From the NCBI GenBank assembly GCA_030734395.1, contig JAUZTG010000016.1, forward strand, positions 620,001-684,000: a stretch of DNA of 64,000 bases, written 5' to 3'. A program made the translations under genes and the position numbers. Under the pieces are notes generated by a model. That model was not told the DNA's origin. It ran no database searches and saw nothing but the letters and a program-made list of their open reading frames with translations. This document shows, one piece after another, positions 46,049 through 56,127 of this stretch. The DNA is from Sarocladium kiliense. Its lineage: Eukaryota > Ascomycota > Sordariomycetes > Hypocreales > Sarocladiaceae. The first letter of the stretch is position 1; every line of letters begins with the position of its first letter.

Positions 46049-46755
46049 GCTGGTTGCTCATGGGGCGTTTCATTTGATGTGACATGACCTGATGTGGTCT
46101 TCGACATGGCGTTTGGACGTTGATACCTTTTGTTAACGAGGGAAGTGTATGGATCGGCATGTATCTTTACTATAAGCACTGTCATGTGGGAAAGAATGTG
46201 GACTAGCTATATTACGCGAATTTGTTGTTTCAAAGACTCAAAGCCTTGCTTCACGTATGATGCAACTTATTATCCAAGGGCTCTCCGAGAGGATCACCTG
46301 TAGCAAACCCTCCTATGTCAGCACATGACCGAGCGCCTAGGCTGAACCACTTGGCTCACTACGCCTTCCACCTCTTTCTTTACCTTGATGTTTCGCCTTG
46401 ATGTTTAGATATTTTGGTGTGTATTCGGCCATATAGCGCAAAGACTCATAGGCCGTTTGTCTCTAATCAAGGTGGCCAAGCACAGGCAGGTCCTGGGCCG
46501 CTGAGCGAAACATCACGTATCGTTCACACCTCAACGAAAACATAGTGTCACGGAATACATTAAGTACAGTGTTGCGAAAATTGAGTTTATTTCAGCTATC
46601 AGCAAAGAATGATCGAAATATCCAAACCTGAATCGAACGTGACGGCATTTCAGGCAGTTGGCTTCGGTTCTCCCTCATACGGCACCACCTGACATTTACA
46701 AGATGATCAGAGTATAAAAGCTAAGCTCGGCTGAGATAGATCATATCCAGTCATC
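46049..46755. other. Convergent spacer after GH76
   Basis: About 0.7 kb between the GH76 stop and the facing small gene. AT-rich stretches near 46200 and 46560 fit 3' ends. No gene is supported. Confidence 0.5.
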
Positions 46756-47223
46756 TTAAGATGCAGACGGCGGGCTGGGCAGGATATGATCCAAGTCCAG
46801 GCTTGGTCGGCAATGGAAGCGCATCCCTATGCCGCATTCAATCAGGAGCTCGCCAGTGGGACCTTGCTCGTTGATAATATTCCTGAGCCAATTGAGCATG
46901 TCATTCAAACCAACTGCGAGCATGTCCTTGCCATTGACGGGCGGGCCGGTATGAGCCACAAGGGCCATTACGGAGTTCGCATGGAAAAGGTAGTCCCTAT
47001 CAGTGCCGAAGAAAATTTGGATGTTGAGATGACCCTCGGTCTCCATGTAGTGGCGTTCGATGACATCCAAAAGAGACTTGCAGTGATGTGTCCAGATATC
47101 CAGACTTGCGAGGTGATTCTCGCCTACGCAGCCATTGGTCTGATTGCAGGGCGGAAGCTCTGGACCCTCAATGTCCTGAACGACGCGCTCAGGCACGTCA
47201 AACTCGATCCTGGTGAAGTACAT
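46756..47223 (-). CDS. Hypothetical 155-aa protein
   Basis: Single-exon frame beginning at an ATG preceded by CAAC, a good fungal start context, with a CA/CT-rich 60-nt leader. The protein is soluble, contains 7 Cys, many His and Asn, and blocks such as WTHHCKSLLDVIERHY, IQIFFGTDRDYLFHA and MLNWLRNIINEQG. No family is recognised and no signal peptide is visible. An almost equally long + strand frame (46786-47256) is codon-aligned in antisense; the - strand was chosen because its codons prefer C/G at position 3 (TAC, TTC, ATC, GAG, CTC) like neighbouring genes, and because it continues the alternating orientation of the window. The 5' side remains open, so an upstream exon is possible. Confidence 0.5.
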   Translation of the reverse strand: MYFTRIEFDVPERVVQDIEGPELPPCNQTNGCVGENHLASLDIWTHHCKSLLDVIERHYMETEGHLNIQIFFGTDRDYLFHANSVMALVAHTGPPVNGKDMLAVGLNDMLNWLRNIINEQGPTGELLIECGIGMRFHCRPSLDLDHILPSPPSAS

Positions 47224-48211
47224 GTTGAGTACTCGAGCAAGGAAGTTGATGTTTGAGTGAATGGCTGAGCAGATGATATGAAGTATCAGGATGCGTTGAG
47301 TTGAGATTCAACAGCGAAGAAATCTCCGGATAGCAGGTGCTGCTTGGTGACTTCTCAGAAGAGTCTATGAGGTTGCTAGACTGAATGATCTCAAGGCCTT
47401 AGAACGGTGCTCTTTAACCTGCTTGTGTTTTGTGAGTCCTGAGTCTAAGTCCCTTTCAGCCTTTGTGCTCATCCAAGCTGGACGTTGTGTGCTCAATTCC
47501 CAAAGACTTCCTGCCCACATTGGGCGCAACAGATTGGCCGGACACCTTCTGAAAGAATTACGACTCGCCGAAGCATGCCATAAAAGATACACCTAGGGCA
47601 TAACGACCGCCAGCAGACTATGATTCGGTCAATCGGTTATTCTTCCAGAAGGTGTCGCATCTTCCAACCATCATCCTCTTGGCCTTGGCAAACTGTCATA
47701 CAGCTACAGTATCCCCTTGCCGAAGCTCTTTGTCCTCATCATTCGCGGCGTAATATTTTTACAACAAAACACATAACTCGACCTTTGAGTACAGTAAGCT
47801 AGTCAGGCAATAAACAACTTGGGTCGAGGTCTTTCTTTTACACATTCTCGCAATCCCAGATTCTACGGCACAGTCGCTTGGCCCCCTCCTATACCTAATA
47901 CGCTCAGCCAATGACTCGGAAGCAAAATTGATCGATGTCGAGAACTAATTTATGTCATACTGTAACACTGGTAGTTTGTGTCACTACGGATGTCTCAACG
48001 CACAGTTAGAGTTGTTGTGCAGACAGGAATAAGCATTTAGAATGCTCAAGGGTTTGACTACATTGAATTACATTGGGCTAGATACCTATCAGCATTGATA
48101 CGATTTAGCATGTGCTGTCCAAAACTTTAGACATGCACTGTCCCCCGGCGTTGGATCTTGTGCGGACTCTTCTGCTTCTTGTTCTACTACCCTCTCAGTC
48201 AGCCTGGCGTC
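47224..48211. other. Intergenic, no supported gene
   Basis: About 1 kb of AT-richer DNA. A frame at 47365-47592 (- strand) has no motif and no good splice link to the gene below it. Probably promoter sequence for the 155-aa gene and 3' sequence of the next. Confidence 0.45.
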
Positions 48212-48562
48212 TTAAGCAGTCCACTTCTCATTCTCCTCGGGCATAAGCCTTTCTGGAAAGAAGACGGGTAACCTCGCTCTCCCAGCGTGCGGATACTTTT
48301 CTTCGCACTCAAGCAGGGCGTCCATGGTAGCCATGGCCTCTACAACGCCTCGGAATTTGAGGTGTATTCCAAAAGCTCCCGGTTGCCGCCTGGAACCGAC
48401 CACGATGACACTATATAGCATGCCGAGACTCCTGACTAGCAATAGGAATATAGCGCCACTGGCCACGCCAGCGGCTGAAATTACGAGCACAATCCACAGC
48501 ATCGACACGATGGCTAGGATGCCAGAGGACCAGCATTTGAGCGATTTATCTTCCCGATGCAT
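48212..48562 (-). CDS. Hypothetical small membrane protein (116 aa)
   Basis: Single-exon frame with two adjoining hydrophobic segments (about residues 12-35 and 36-55) and a basic loop (GSRRQPG) followed by a soluble C-terminal half rich in Glu and Pro. No family is recognised. Support is only an ATG, a plausible membrane topology and length; there is no conserved motif or intron evidence, so this may be a chance frame. Confidence 0.3.
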   Translation of the reverse strand: MHREDKSLKCWSSGILAIVSMLWIVLVISAAGVASGAIFLLLVRSLGMLYSVIVVGSRRQPGAFGIHLKFRGVVEAMATMDALLECEEKYPHAGRARLPVFFPERLMPEENEKWTA

Positions 48563-49573
48563 CACAGACCCTTCTGAAGCCTGGTAAGTGGATTGCTGGA
48601 GCGGCTACAATTGCCGTGCGCCCCCAGATGACGGGACAAGTAAAGCGAGTATGCCACGTGAACCGAGTTATTGTCGAGAGATTTTAGGATGCTGAGATGC
48701 GTATCTATCTTTTATAATGGCTATAAAAGGACAGAAGTTAACTCGGGCGGTTCGTCCTGTTTGAGGAATTATGTATTCCGTAGTAAAGGGTTGATTACTC
48801 TTACACATCTATCGCTGTTGTTAGTCATTGAGCAACTATCATCACACACGCAGCCAACCGGATCATGGCACTTAATCGCAATAGCATTTAAAACCAAGGT
48901 AGCGACTAAAAGAGCATTATCTTACATCCCGTGATAGCATTGTCGAGTGTTTCCTCAGATCCCTGATTATACCTCTATGCACTCCGCTCCCACAGTCTAG
49001 ATGGCAATACACAATATCACTCCAGAGGTCCTCATTTCAGGCTCATCCTGTCTATTGGTCTTTAGTGGTATTTACGGTCTCTTCACATTGGTGGATCATT
49101 TACTTGTCTTGTGCGGAACACACCGCAGAGACTTCTAGTCTACTCCAGAGGTGCCAGACCAGCCTTGCTCTGAAAGTTGCATGCAGTGCCTTCTTCTAGC
49201 ATTTGCATCTCATGAGGCATCGTTCTGCGATGCCAGCACATTCATGCCAGAAATCGCTTCCCTCGAGATAGAGCGGCGCACATGCGGAATCGTCCGACGG
49301 GGCCTCCATAACTTTGCCTTTGAACGGCCAGTTCTCGGATTCAGCTAGTATAGTAGGCGGTCCAACTTGTATAAGTGTGACATCAGCATGATAGAATTGA
49401 TTACCCAGGTAAGGCTGGATAAGCTTATAGCGGTCCTTTAGCTGAACAGATGGGGCAGATTAATTGAGTCTTGTATCGTTCTCAGTCATAAAGATTCATA
49501 GATTATGCTCGAAACCATGTTACAAGGAGTTCTCAACAAGCCCTTTTCTTCCATTTTCAATCCTCCCAGGATT
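48563..49573. other. Intergenic, AT-richer, no supported gene
   Basis: 1 kb between two - strand genes. Short frames only. It should hold the promoter of the small membrane protein, if real, and the 3' region of the secreted protein at 49574. Nothing else is visible. Confidence 0.45.
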
Positions 49574-50007
49574 TTAGTTGACGGTAGCGTCAGCAAGGGA
49601 GAAGATGATGTTGGCGCCATCGAAAAGACCACCGTTGAAGGCGTTGGCACGGCAGAGAGAGCTGCCACGCTCAATGACGTTGTCGTCGCAGGTGAGGTTT
49701 TCCTGGGCGACACAGCTGAGGGAGCTACCGCCTGTTGAGAGAAGTTGTCAGTAACCATATTCTTTAAAGAATCAATGTGTGGCGTAGTCTTACAGTCATT
49801 GCCACCGGGGACGCAACGGCCCTGGCTGCCGTTCTCGGCGGTGCAGGTATCCTGCTTAAGGCTGGTGTTGGCCACACAGCAGGCGCCCTGAGGAACAGGG
49901 CGGTTGTCGTTCTGACGGACGACGACCTTGAAGCCGGACGGGGAGGAAGGAGCGGCAGAGGCGAGGGCGGCAAAGCCGAGGATGACGGTGGCGAGAGAGA
50001 ATTGCAT
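49574..50007 (-). CDS. Small secreted eight-cysteine protein
   Basis: Predicted 123-aa protein in two exons (50007-49794, 49731-49574; 61-nt intron). A strong signal peptide (residues 1-18, ends LASAAP) leads a mature chain with eight cysteines: C43, C44, C55, C65, C72, C78, C86 and C98. The cluster starts with a CC pair (GACCVANTSLKQD), but the spacing lacks the second CC pair of hydrophobins, so it is not one. A Gly/Asn/Phe-rich tail follows. The composition fits an abundant wall or effector-like protein, with four possible disulfides. A TATA box lies about 210 nt upstream and the leader is C/A-rich, suggesting strong transcription. Family is unknown to me. Confidence 0.85.
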
Positions 50008-50883
50008 CTTGATGGTCGGGTTGGTGGTTGTTTGAAGAGGTTGAGGAGTTTGGTAGTGAGTGTAAGTTGGTGAAGGGTATAATAAAATAGAATCCGACCG
50101 GCGGAAGAAGAAGTGAAGCTGACACAGAAAAGGGTGAAGTTGTTGTGGTGGTTGTGATGGTTTGAGCTGGGCTGAGGAGTAGGAGAAAGAATCATATCCT
50201 CGACAGCTATGCGTAGAGTATTTATACAGCTTTTCGAAAAGCGATGCTCTCGTGTGATCCATCACGTCCTCGCCTTGGCTCGGCAAAAAGCCTCCTTTGG
50301 TCGTCTCACTTGTCCTGGCGTCGTGGGTGTGAAACCCCAAGACCCGTCTCAGCGCTGTGAAACCCGTGGAGCAGCACCAAGGGGGCAGTGGACATCGCGA
50401 GTGAGCATGGGGTGATAGCCTGATTGGAGACGCAGCGAGCCAGAAATAGCCGAGCAAGCCTGGCACATTGCCGAAAGCAGGGATTCTGGAAGTCCTGCCT
50501 CCTTGGCCCGGAAGGTTGAACCTGTTTGACCTGAATCTGTGGATGATGCTCAAGGTTGCGATGCGATGCGAGATCGGTGGTTGGCCCACTAACGAGGCTG
50601 GGGTCCATGGTTACGAGACGAGCACGTTTCCACGGTGGCTCGTCGGTTCGTCGCTGCTGACTTCCATAGCCGTCGCTCCTATGATCGGTCAAGGGGGGTT
50701 TGTTTTGCCTGTTTGCGGCCCCAGACTCGGGCGCAAGCTGGCGGTCGTGATGGTCCGGATCATCGCCCTTTGATCGGACGAGCGCCGCGACTCCAGCTGT
50801 CTCAGGAATAAGCATACGCCCATTGATGATGGAAATTGGCCTAAATGCGAAGTGCCGAGCTGCCGAGAACTATTCTCGTCGTC
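50008..50883. other. Promoter region of the eight-cysteine protein
   Basis: About 0.9 kb. It contains a long C/A-rich 5' leader (read on the - strand), the TATA box at 50219-50226 and further upstream control sequence. The - strand frame running through it to 50589 is open by chance and is continuous with the secreted protein's exon 1. Confidence 0.5.
50219..50226 (-). promoter_or_regulatory. TATA box of the eight-cysteine protein gene
   Basis: TATAAATA on the - strand, about 210 nt before the ATG at 50007. It implies a leader of about 170-180 nt, long but common for highly expressed fungal secreted proteins. Confidence 0.5.
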
Positions 50884-51246
50884 TCATGTTCCTCGTCTTG
50901 TCGCACTCAGGTATGCCGTCGCGGAAAGCGCACAAATGAGAGTGTCAGGCACCGACTCCTTGCGTTCTGCCAGGCGCTGAACCAAGGCGAGCCCCTGAAA
51001 GATCGTACAGAGTAGCAGTGCAATGTTCCTCGTCTTGTCAATGGCAATCAGCGTTGCCATCAATGCATCCATGAAAGGGATGATTAGGCCTGCGCCTGTA
51101 GTTGGTGCTCGTTCCAGCTGGTAGGCGTGAAAGCGAGGCGTCCATCGGCCCTTGGTAAAGCGGCTAAAGCAGCCCAGACAGACGAGCGAAAATAGAGCCG
51201 TGACTGACACGGCCTCGATGCACTGGTGCAAAAATGTCATTGACAT
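50884..51246 (-). CDS. Hypothetical small membrane protein (120 aa)
   Basis: Single-exon frame with ATG at 51246 (a second ATG two codons later). About three to four hydrophobic stretches are seen (residues 9-28, 52-70, 74-90, 100-115), joined by short basic loops (TKGRWTPR, DKTRN, RLAERK). The pattern is that of small four-helix fungal membrane proteins of unknown role. No motif identifies a family. It shares a 312-nt divergent promoter with the 2EXR gene, which supports it being real. Confidence 0.55.
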   Translation of the reverse strand: MSMTFLHQCIEAVSVTALFSLVCLGCFSRFTKGRWTPRFHAYQLERAPTTGAGLIIPFMDALMATLIAIDKTRNIALLLCTIFQGLALVQRLAERKESVPDTLICALSATAYLSATRRGT

Positions 51247-51558
51247 TTTCCTACGCCAGCCAATATCGTGAGTTTGCTCATAGATGACGACCAGAGTGTG
51301 AACAATGACGTTTCTATGGGTGCCTCATCAGCGCTTGACCATGCACTGCAAGGCACGTGATAGCGCGTCCGGCTGGCGCCTAGGGCAGAGTGAACGAAGG
51401 GAAGAACAAGAGCTTTACGCCAATCTCGTCTCAGCGCTGCAACGTCTCAAATAACTCAAAGCGCCTTCAAATATTCTACCAACAGATTGAAGTAATTGCG
51501 CCCTGCTCAGCTCCCCATTGCCAGCCCATCGCCGGCCCCTAGAGCGCCCACGCAATCG
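51247..51558. other. Compact divergent promoter
   Basis: 312 nt between the small membrane protein and the 2EXR gene, both starting outward. Too short for another gene; it should serve both promoters. Confidence 0.55.
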
Positions 51559-53352
51559 ATGGCGCGTCGACGCAGGGCTCAGCGTATTCTCAGCAGTGAT
51601 GACGAGAGTCAACCAAGCCCCAACGGCGATCCGCCGTCCAGCTCATCTGAGGAGGAAGATGACGATGACGGAAATGGAAACCCTTTCGTCGACTTAGAGG
51701 CCGCTGATGAAGATGCATCCGCATCCAGTGATGGGGAGGACAGCGATGGACCAGGGTCAACTTTTCATCACTTCAGCCAGCTTCCTCCAGAACTTCGCGA
51801 CAAGGTCTGGGAATTCTTTTGCCCCGACCTGACTGCTTCGGCCCGGGTCTTGCGACTTGGGCTGGAGCTTGATTATGACGATGACGAACATGAAGCAACT
51901 GGTCATTTTTGGGAGGGAACACATCTTGAGGCCATGACCGAAACCTTCAGGTGCCTATCTTCGGTCCATCGAGAATCCAGGCAGAGAGCTCTAAGGTTTG
52001 CCCCAGATGAAATAATATTGGGAGGATACTCTCCCGACGCCGTGGTACGCATAAATGGCTCCAGAGATATCCTCTGCCTGGATTATGTTCACTATTCTCC
52101 TCGCATCGAGCATTCCTCGCAATGGCAGCCGGAGTGCGGAGGTCCCGTCCAGAACATCGCCATCGGAAGTAAGGATTTTGAAGGGATGAGAGAATTTTGG
52201 GGATTCAAGCCATTCGAATCGCTCTTTCCCGAGCTCAAGGCAGTTTACAACAAGAGTGAGGAAATTTCTTTGAACGATCGATGGCTGCGCTGGTGTGCCA
52301 CCGATTACGCCCACAAGTACTACCACGAACGGCTTGAAGATGTTGAGCCAGTTCCGCAGATACTGCCAATGCTGGTGTGCTTTCCTAATGTCGAACGTTA
52401 TCCTGACTTCGCGAAATACTCTCTTGGCGGGCTGGCGCGGAATCGCTGTGACGAAGCAATAGTGGACGAGATCGAAGGGTCAGGGTTTGCACTTTGGCCC
52501 ATGGTTTCATTCCCATACATGGCTGGTCTCGAAAGATTCGAGGACCTTGAGAAGACAAAACATGCCCCTCTGCCTGAGCTACCACCGGATTGGCCGTCAG
52601 ACGCAGAGGAGGAAGCACTGGTCGCGGACGCAGAATTGGAGGATGACTATGAGAGTGATGGCATAAACGACGAAGAGATCAGTGAAGACGACCTTTCCTC
52701 GGAAGACGAACTAATTCCAAGAGCAATATCCCCAGGAAGCGATGAAGAAGCACCTATCTCTATCGATTCCTCATCAGACGATGAAGCCCCAGCCGCCAAC
52801 TTCTCCAGTATGGAACCGTCCGAAGATGAAGCAGAGGCAGTAGCGACGACAACAACAGCAGCCACGAAGAGGAAACGACGGGTTGTCTCGGATTCTGACG
52901 ATGACGAGGACGAGGCTGGCAACAACTCAGAAGAGCGCAGTGCACCAGGTCAGAAGAAACGGAGACGCGTGGTGCGCACGCTGCAATCTGATTCAGAAAC
53001 CGAAACTGGGGATGTCGACCCACCCACTCGCAAGGCCGCGAGCAGCGACTCTGAGGATGAAGATGGGCTGTCAGAGAGCAGCAGCTCTGACGAGAAAGAG
53101 CCAGCACCAAGACCAATGTCCCTCGCACAACGGTTGCGCCAGCAGCCAACAGGTCGTCAAGTGAGAACCAAGGATTCGGACAACGAGAACGAGAACGATG
53201 ATGACGACAGGTCGTCTGCTGACGATGAAGACGAAGATGAGGGTGCGAGGCCCCGACGTGGAGGAGCCTTCTTTCTTGATGAAGCTTCCGAGGAGGACGG
53301 AGATGAAGATGAAGATGAAGATGAAGACGAGTACGACAGCGAACTGAACTAA
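51559..53352 (+). CDS. 2EXR-domain protein with long acidic Ser/Asp/Glu tail
   Basis: Predicted 597-aa intronless protein. Residues 1-68 are a basic start (MARRRR) then Ser/Asp/Glu-rich. Residues 69 to about 200 carry a 2EXR domain: FHHFSQLPPELRDKVWEFF, then SVHRESRQRAL. This fungal domain resembles an F-box-like fold and is of unknown role. A structured middle continues to about 350. The last 240 residues are almost wholly acidic and Ser-rich with short basic patches (KRKRR, KKRRR) that look like nuclear localisation signals. GAT/GAA repeats in the DNA encode the final Asp/Glu run. Many SDxE sites suggest casein kinase 2 phosphorylation. A nuclear scaffold or chaperone-like role is possible but not shown. 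The ATG was chosen over an upstream non-ATG extension. Confidence 0.85.
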   Translation: MARRRRAQRILSSDDESQPSPNGDPPSSSSEEEDDDDGNGNPFVDLEAADEDASASSDGEDSDGPGSTFHHFSQLPPELRDKVWEFFCPDLTASARVLRLGLELDYDDDEHEATGHFWEGTHLEAMTETFRCLSSVHRESRQRALRFAPDEIILGGYSPDAVVRINGSRDILCLDYVHYSPRIEHSSQWQPECGGPVQNIAIGSKDFEGMREFWGFKPFESLFPELKAVYNKSEEISLNDRWLRWCATDYAHKYYHERLEDVEPVPQILPMLVCFPNVERYPDFAKYSLGGLARNRCDEAIVDEIEGSGFALWPMVSFPYMAGLERFEDLEKTKHAPLPELPPDWPSDAEEEALVADAELEDDYESDGINDEEISEDDLSSEDELIPRAISPGSDEEAPISIDSSSDDEAPAANFSSMEPSEDEAEAVATTTTAATKRKRRVVSDSDDDEDEAGNNSEERSAPGQKKRRRVVRTLQSDSETETGDVDPPTRKAASSDSEDEDGLSESSSSDEKEPAPRPMSLAQRLRQQPTGRQVRTKDSDNENENDDDDRSSADDEDEDEGARPRRGGAFFLDEASEEDGDEDEDEDEDEYDSELN

Positions 53353-53508
53353 ACACACCATGTTGGGAGAGTTAACTGGACGAAAAGGATCTGAAGATTT
53401 ATGCTGGAGCTTAGATACCAAGTCTCACGACTATCAATACATCAAATACATTAGTTGGGTATGGAAACAGTCCCATTTTGTGTTCCTTGCAACGCATACC
53501 AGTTACGA

Positions 53509-54294
53509 TCACGCCGTCTCTCCATCTGCAAGCGTGTCTACGAGCTTCTCTATCCTCGATGCCCTTGTCTCAGTTTTCTTCGCCATCTCCAGCCTCAGTA
53601 GCAGAGAGTACCTTTTTGCTTTGTCCAAACTTTCAAAAACTCCCTTCGCCGCCTTGTTCCTCCCCAATGCCTCTCTCAAATCCTTCGGCACCTCCATCGC
53701 CTTCTGTCCTGCGTACGCCTTCTCCCACCGCCCATCTTTCTTCGCCCTCTCCACCTCCTCCATCCCACTCTCCATCATCTTCCCCTCCGCCATCAACTTC
53801 CCAATCTTCTCAACGTTCCGCTTCGACCACATGCTTGTATTCCGACGATGCGTGAAGCGCTGCAGGAAGAAGCGGGTTGGGTCATCGGGGCAGGTGCGCC
53901 GTTGGCCGTCGATCCAGCCCCAGGCGAGTGCGACGTCGAGGGCGGAGTCATAAGTGGCAGAGGGAATGTTTGAAGCTTTCTTGGCGATTCTGAGGAAGAG
54001 GCCAGGGGAGGTAGCATGGTTCGTGGAGAGCCAGGAGGAGAAGTCGAGGGCAGATGGGAAGTGGATGATTGGGAGATCGGCAGTGGAAGTAGCGGAAGGG
54101 CTTGGAGAGGCAGGTTTGCTGAGGGGAGTTTCCTTCGATACGGGAGCTGTTTTTGAAGAGGCGAGGCGCGCCGATGATCTTCGACTCGACATTGCGGGAT
54201 GTATACGATGCGCGAGCGAGAGTGACGGCAAGGCGCTGCTTGTGAGGGAATGCGTGAGATGACGCGACAACGGGGTCTTGCAAATACGCTTCAT
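53509..54294 (-). CDS. YdeI/OmdA-family protein with possible mitochondrial leader
   Basis: Predicted 261-aa protein (start at 54294) or 227 aa (start at 54192). The conserved part begins at FPSALDFSSWL and includes SPGLFLRIAKK, the strongly conserved LAWGWIDGQRR, and FLQRFTHRRNTSMWSKRN. It matches the YdeI/bacteriocin-protection family, which is widespread in bacteria and fungi and of unclear biochemical role. The longer form adds about 34 residues with Arg/Lys/Ser and no acidic residue (MKRICKTPLSRHL...), a typical mitochondrial targeting pattern; the shorter form would be cytosolic or nuclear. Its stop is 156 nt from the stop of the facing 2EXR gene. Which start is used cannot be told from sequence. 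Confidence 0.87.
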   Translation of the reverse strand: MKRICKTPLSRHLTHSLTSSALPSLSLAHRIHPAMSSRRSSARLASSKTAPVSKETPLSKPASPSPSATSTADLPIIHFPSALDFSSWLSTNHATSPGLFLRIAKKASNIPSATYDSALDVALAWGWIDGQRRTCPDDPTRFFLQRFTHRRNTSMWSKRNVEKIGKLMAEGKMMESGMEEVERAKKDGRWEKAYAGQKAMEVPKDLREALGRNKAAKGVFESLDKAKRYSLLLRLEMAKKTETRASRIEKLVDTLADGETA

Positions 54295-54610
54295 CAACGT
54301 GATTTCAGCTTTAAATCCGACGTCTCGAAAACACTGTGATGGGATAAGTGTTGTGAATGCAGAAATTCAATCTAATCGATGATAAGGATCAGGTTCGTGA
54401 CACTTTAGTAGCTTGTGAAGGTGCGAGGTTCACGGCCTATGGAACTGGGTAGGTACACGAGTTTGGCGCCTCAGCCAGTCGCAAGGGCGACCAGGCTCGC
54501 AACAGCAGCGTGTTGTTCACAAGATCATCCCCCATTTCACGATTCAACGATTCCGGCTATATCTCATACAACTCGTCTCCTCTCTTATTTCCACCACGTC
54601 TGGACAAAGC

Positions 54611-56127
54611 CTACTCCTGGTGCAGAGCCCTGTTGCTCGAGGACTTAGGCCTCGGAACCAAGAGCCAACTAATTGCCGTCGATACGAGCAAACCGACAAG
54701 GATCGGCTGCAGAACTTTTACTCCAGCAGCGGCCGAGATAACACCTGTTACAATTGGGAAAATAGAGCCGCCCATCTGCGCGAATACGAACACCATAGCA
54801 AGTGCCGTGGCATGGATTTGTTCTGGAAAGAGTTTGGAACCTAGTGAGATGCCCTACAAACGATTGGTCAGTGAGAACGTATGTGAGATACATCTGATGG
54901 GGGAGATGTAGGCTTACCGTTGCAAAAAAGGGCCCTGTGAAGAAGCCAACGAAACTGACTGCGATAGAAGCGGCTATGATATTCGGAACGCTGTGATGAT
55001 GTTAGTATCGAGGCGAACTCCTTCAGAGCACATACTATGTTTTGAACTTACAGCCAGAACACCAGTTGCAGAGCCAGCGCCAAGACACAATACACGAAGA
55101 CCATACGCCTCTCGCCAAAGCGATGAGTAGGCTCAGCGAGCAGAACTCGCCCGAGCAAGGCACCACCGTTGAAGCCAGCAGGGACGTATCCCATCAGAGA
55201 CAAATTGCCATCACGCACATCAACCAAGTATTCTACAACCCAACCGCTGGCAGTGAGCACAGAGCCAAGATAGAAGAAGAAGAACATGCTAAGCAACCAG
55301 ACGCTTGGTGTTGAGAGAGTCGCTTTGATAAGCTTGAGTGCTCCCTTGTTTCGAGAGTCTTCGTTCTCGGCACCTGACGCGTCTTCATCCATGACGCTCG
55401 GTCCGGCCGATACTCCAACCGTCTTCTTGCGCTTCAATTTCATCGTATCACGAAAAGCAAAGGCACAAAGCGCCAAGTTGGCGACACCAAGACCCAGCGG
55501 CAGAGTGTAGAAGAGATACCACCTCGACACCTCCCCGGTCGAAGCAACCGCGGTAGACACAAACGGACCAACAAGACAGCCAGCCATGAACATGGCATGA
55601 ATAAACGCCAGCCAGCGATGGGCAACCTTCGTACCTGCCACGAAAGTATTGGCGTGCGTATCTTGGAGAACCTGCCCGACACTCACAAGCCAAAATGAAG
55701 CAACAAAGAGCCCAAACGGTGGTTTCCATGACCGGAGAGCATGCGCGGCAATCTGGAAGACTGCGCCGAGCGCAAGCATGGCACCGAGGTCGAGGTACTG
55801 ACAGAGATGGGTGTTGACCAGAGCAGCGAAAAGGCTTCCACAGAAGTTGGCGCCATAGACGCTGGAGACGATGGCAGTATTGACGTTGTACTCGCGGATT
55901 ACGTAGGGTAGTAAGGCCCCGATGCTACCGTCGTTGACTCCTGCGACGAAGAAGGAGAACCCAGCGCTGATGATCTTGAGGTATGTCGCTCGGTCCATAC
56001 GCTCGGCTTCCGTTGGTTCGCGATCGTTGTGGTCCATTGGTGTACGGACATGAGCACCCAGCCTGCCCGACATAGGGCTCATATCGATGGCCTCACCAGC
56101 CTCAACCTGGGTTTGAGTAGCCGTCAT
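54611..56127 (-). CDS. MFS transporter, fucose-permease/BSC6-like
   Basis: Predicted 463-aa carrier in three exons (56127-55052, 54990-54918, 54853-54611). About 45 polar residues precede the first helix (KIISAGFSFFVAGVNDGSIGALLPY), whose NDGSxGALLP motif is typical of fungal relatives of the fucose permease family. A charged loop with KLKRKK and acidic residues separates the two six-helix halves. The second half has SGWVVEYLV, GYVPAGFNGGALLGR and, in the last exon, GSKLFPEQIHATA, which are also family signatures. The substrate is not known; sugar uptake or drug export are both possible. Head-to-head with the GNAT gene. Confidence 0.92.

Noticed and set aside
49574..50007. Hydrophobin identity for the eight-cysteine protein
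   Set aside because: Only one CC pair is present, and spacing does not match class I or II hydrophobins.
52647..53421. Antisense frames rich in Ser, Leu and His opposite the 2EXR tail (52647-52925, 52760-53356)
   Set aside because: Mirror of GAA/GAT repeats coding for the acidic tail; no start context or motif.
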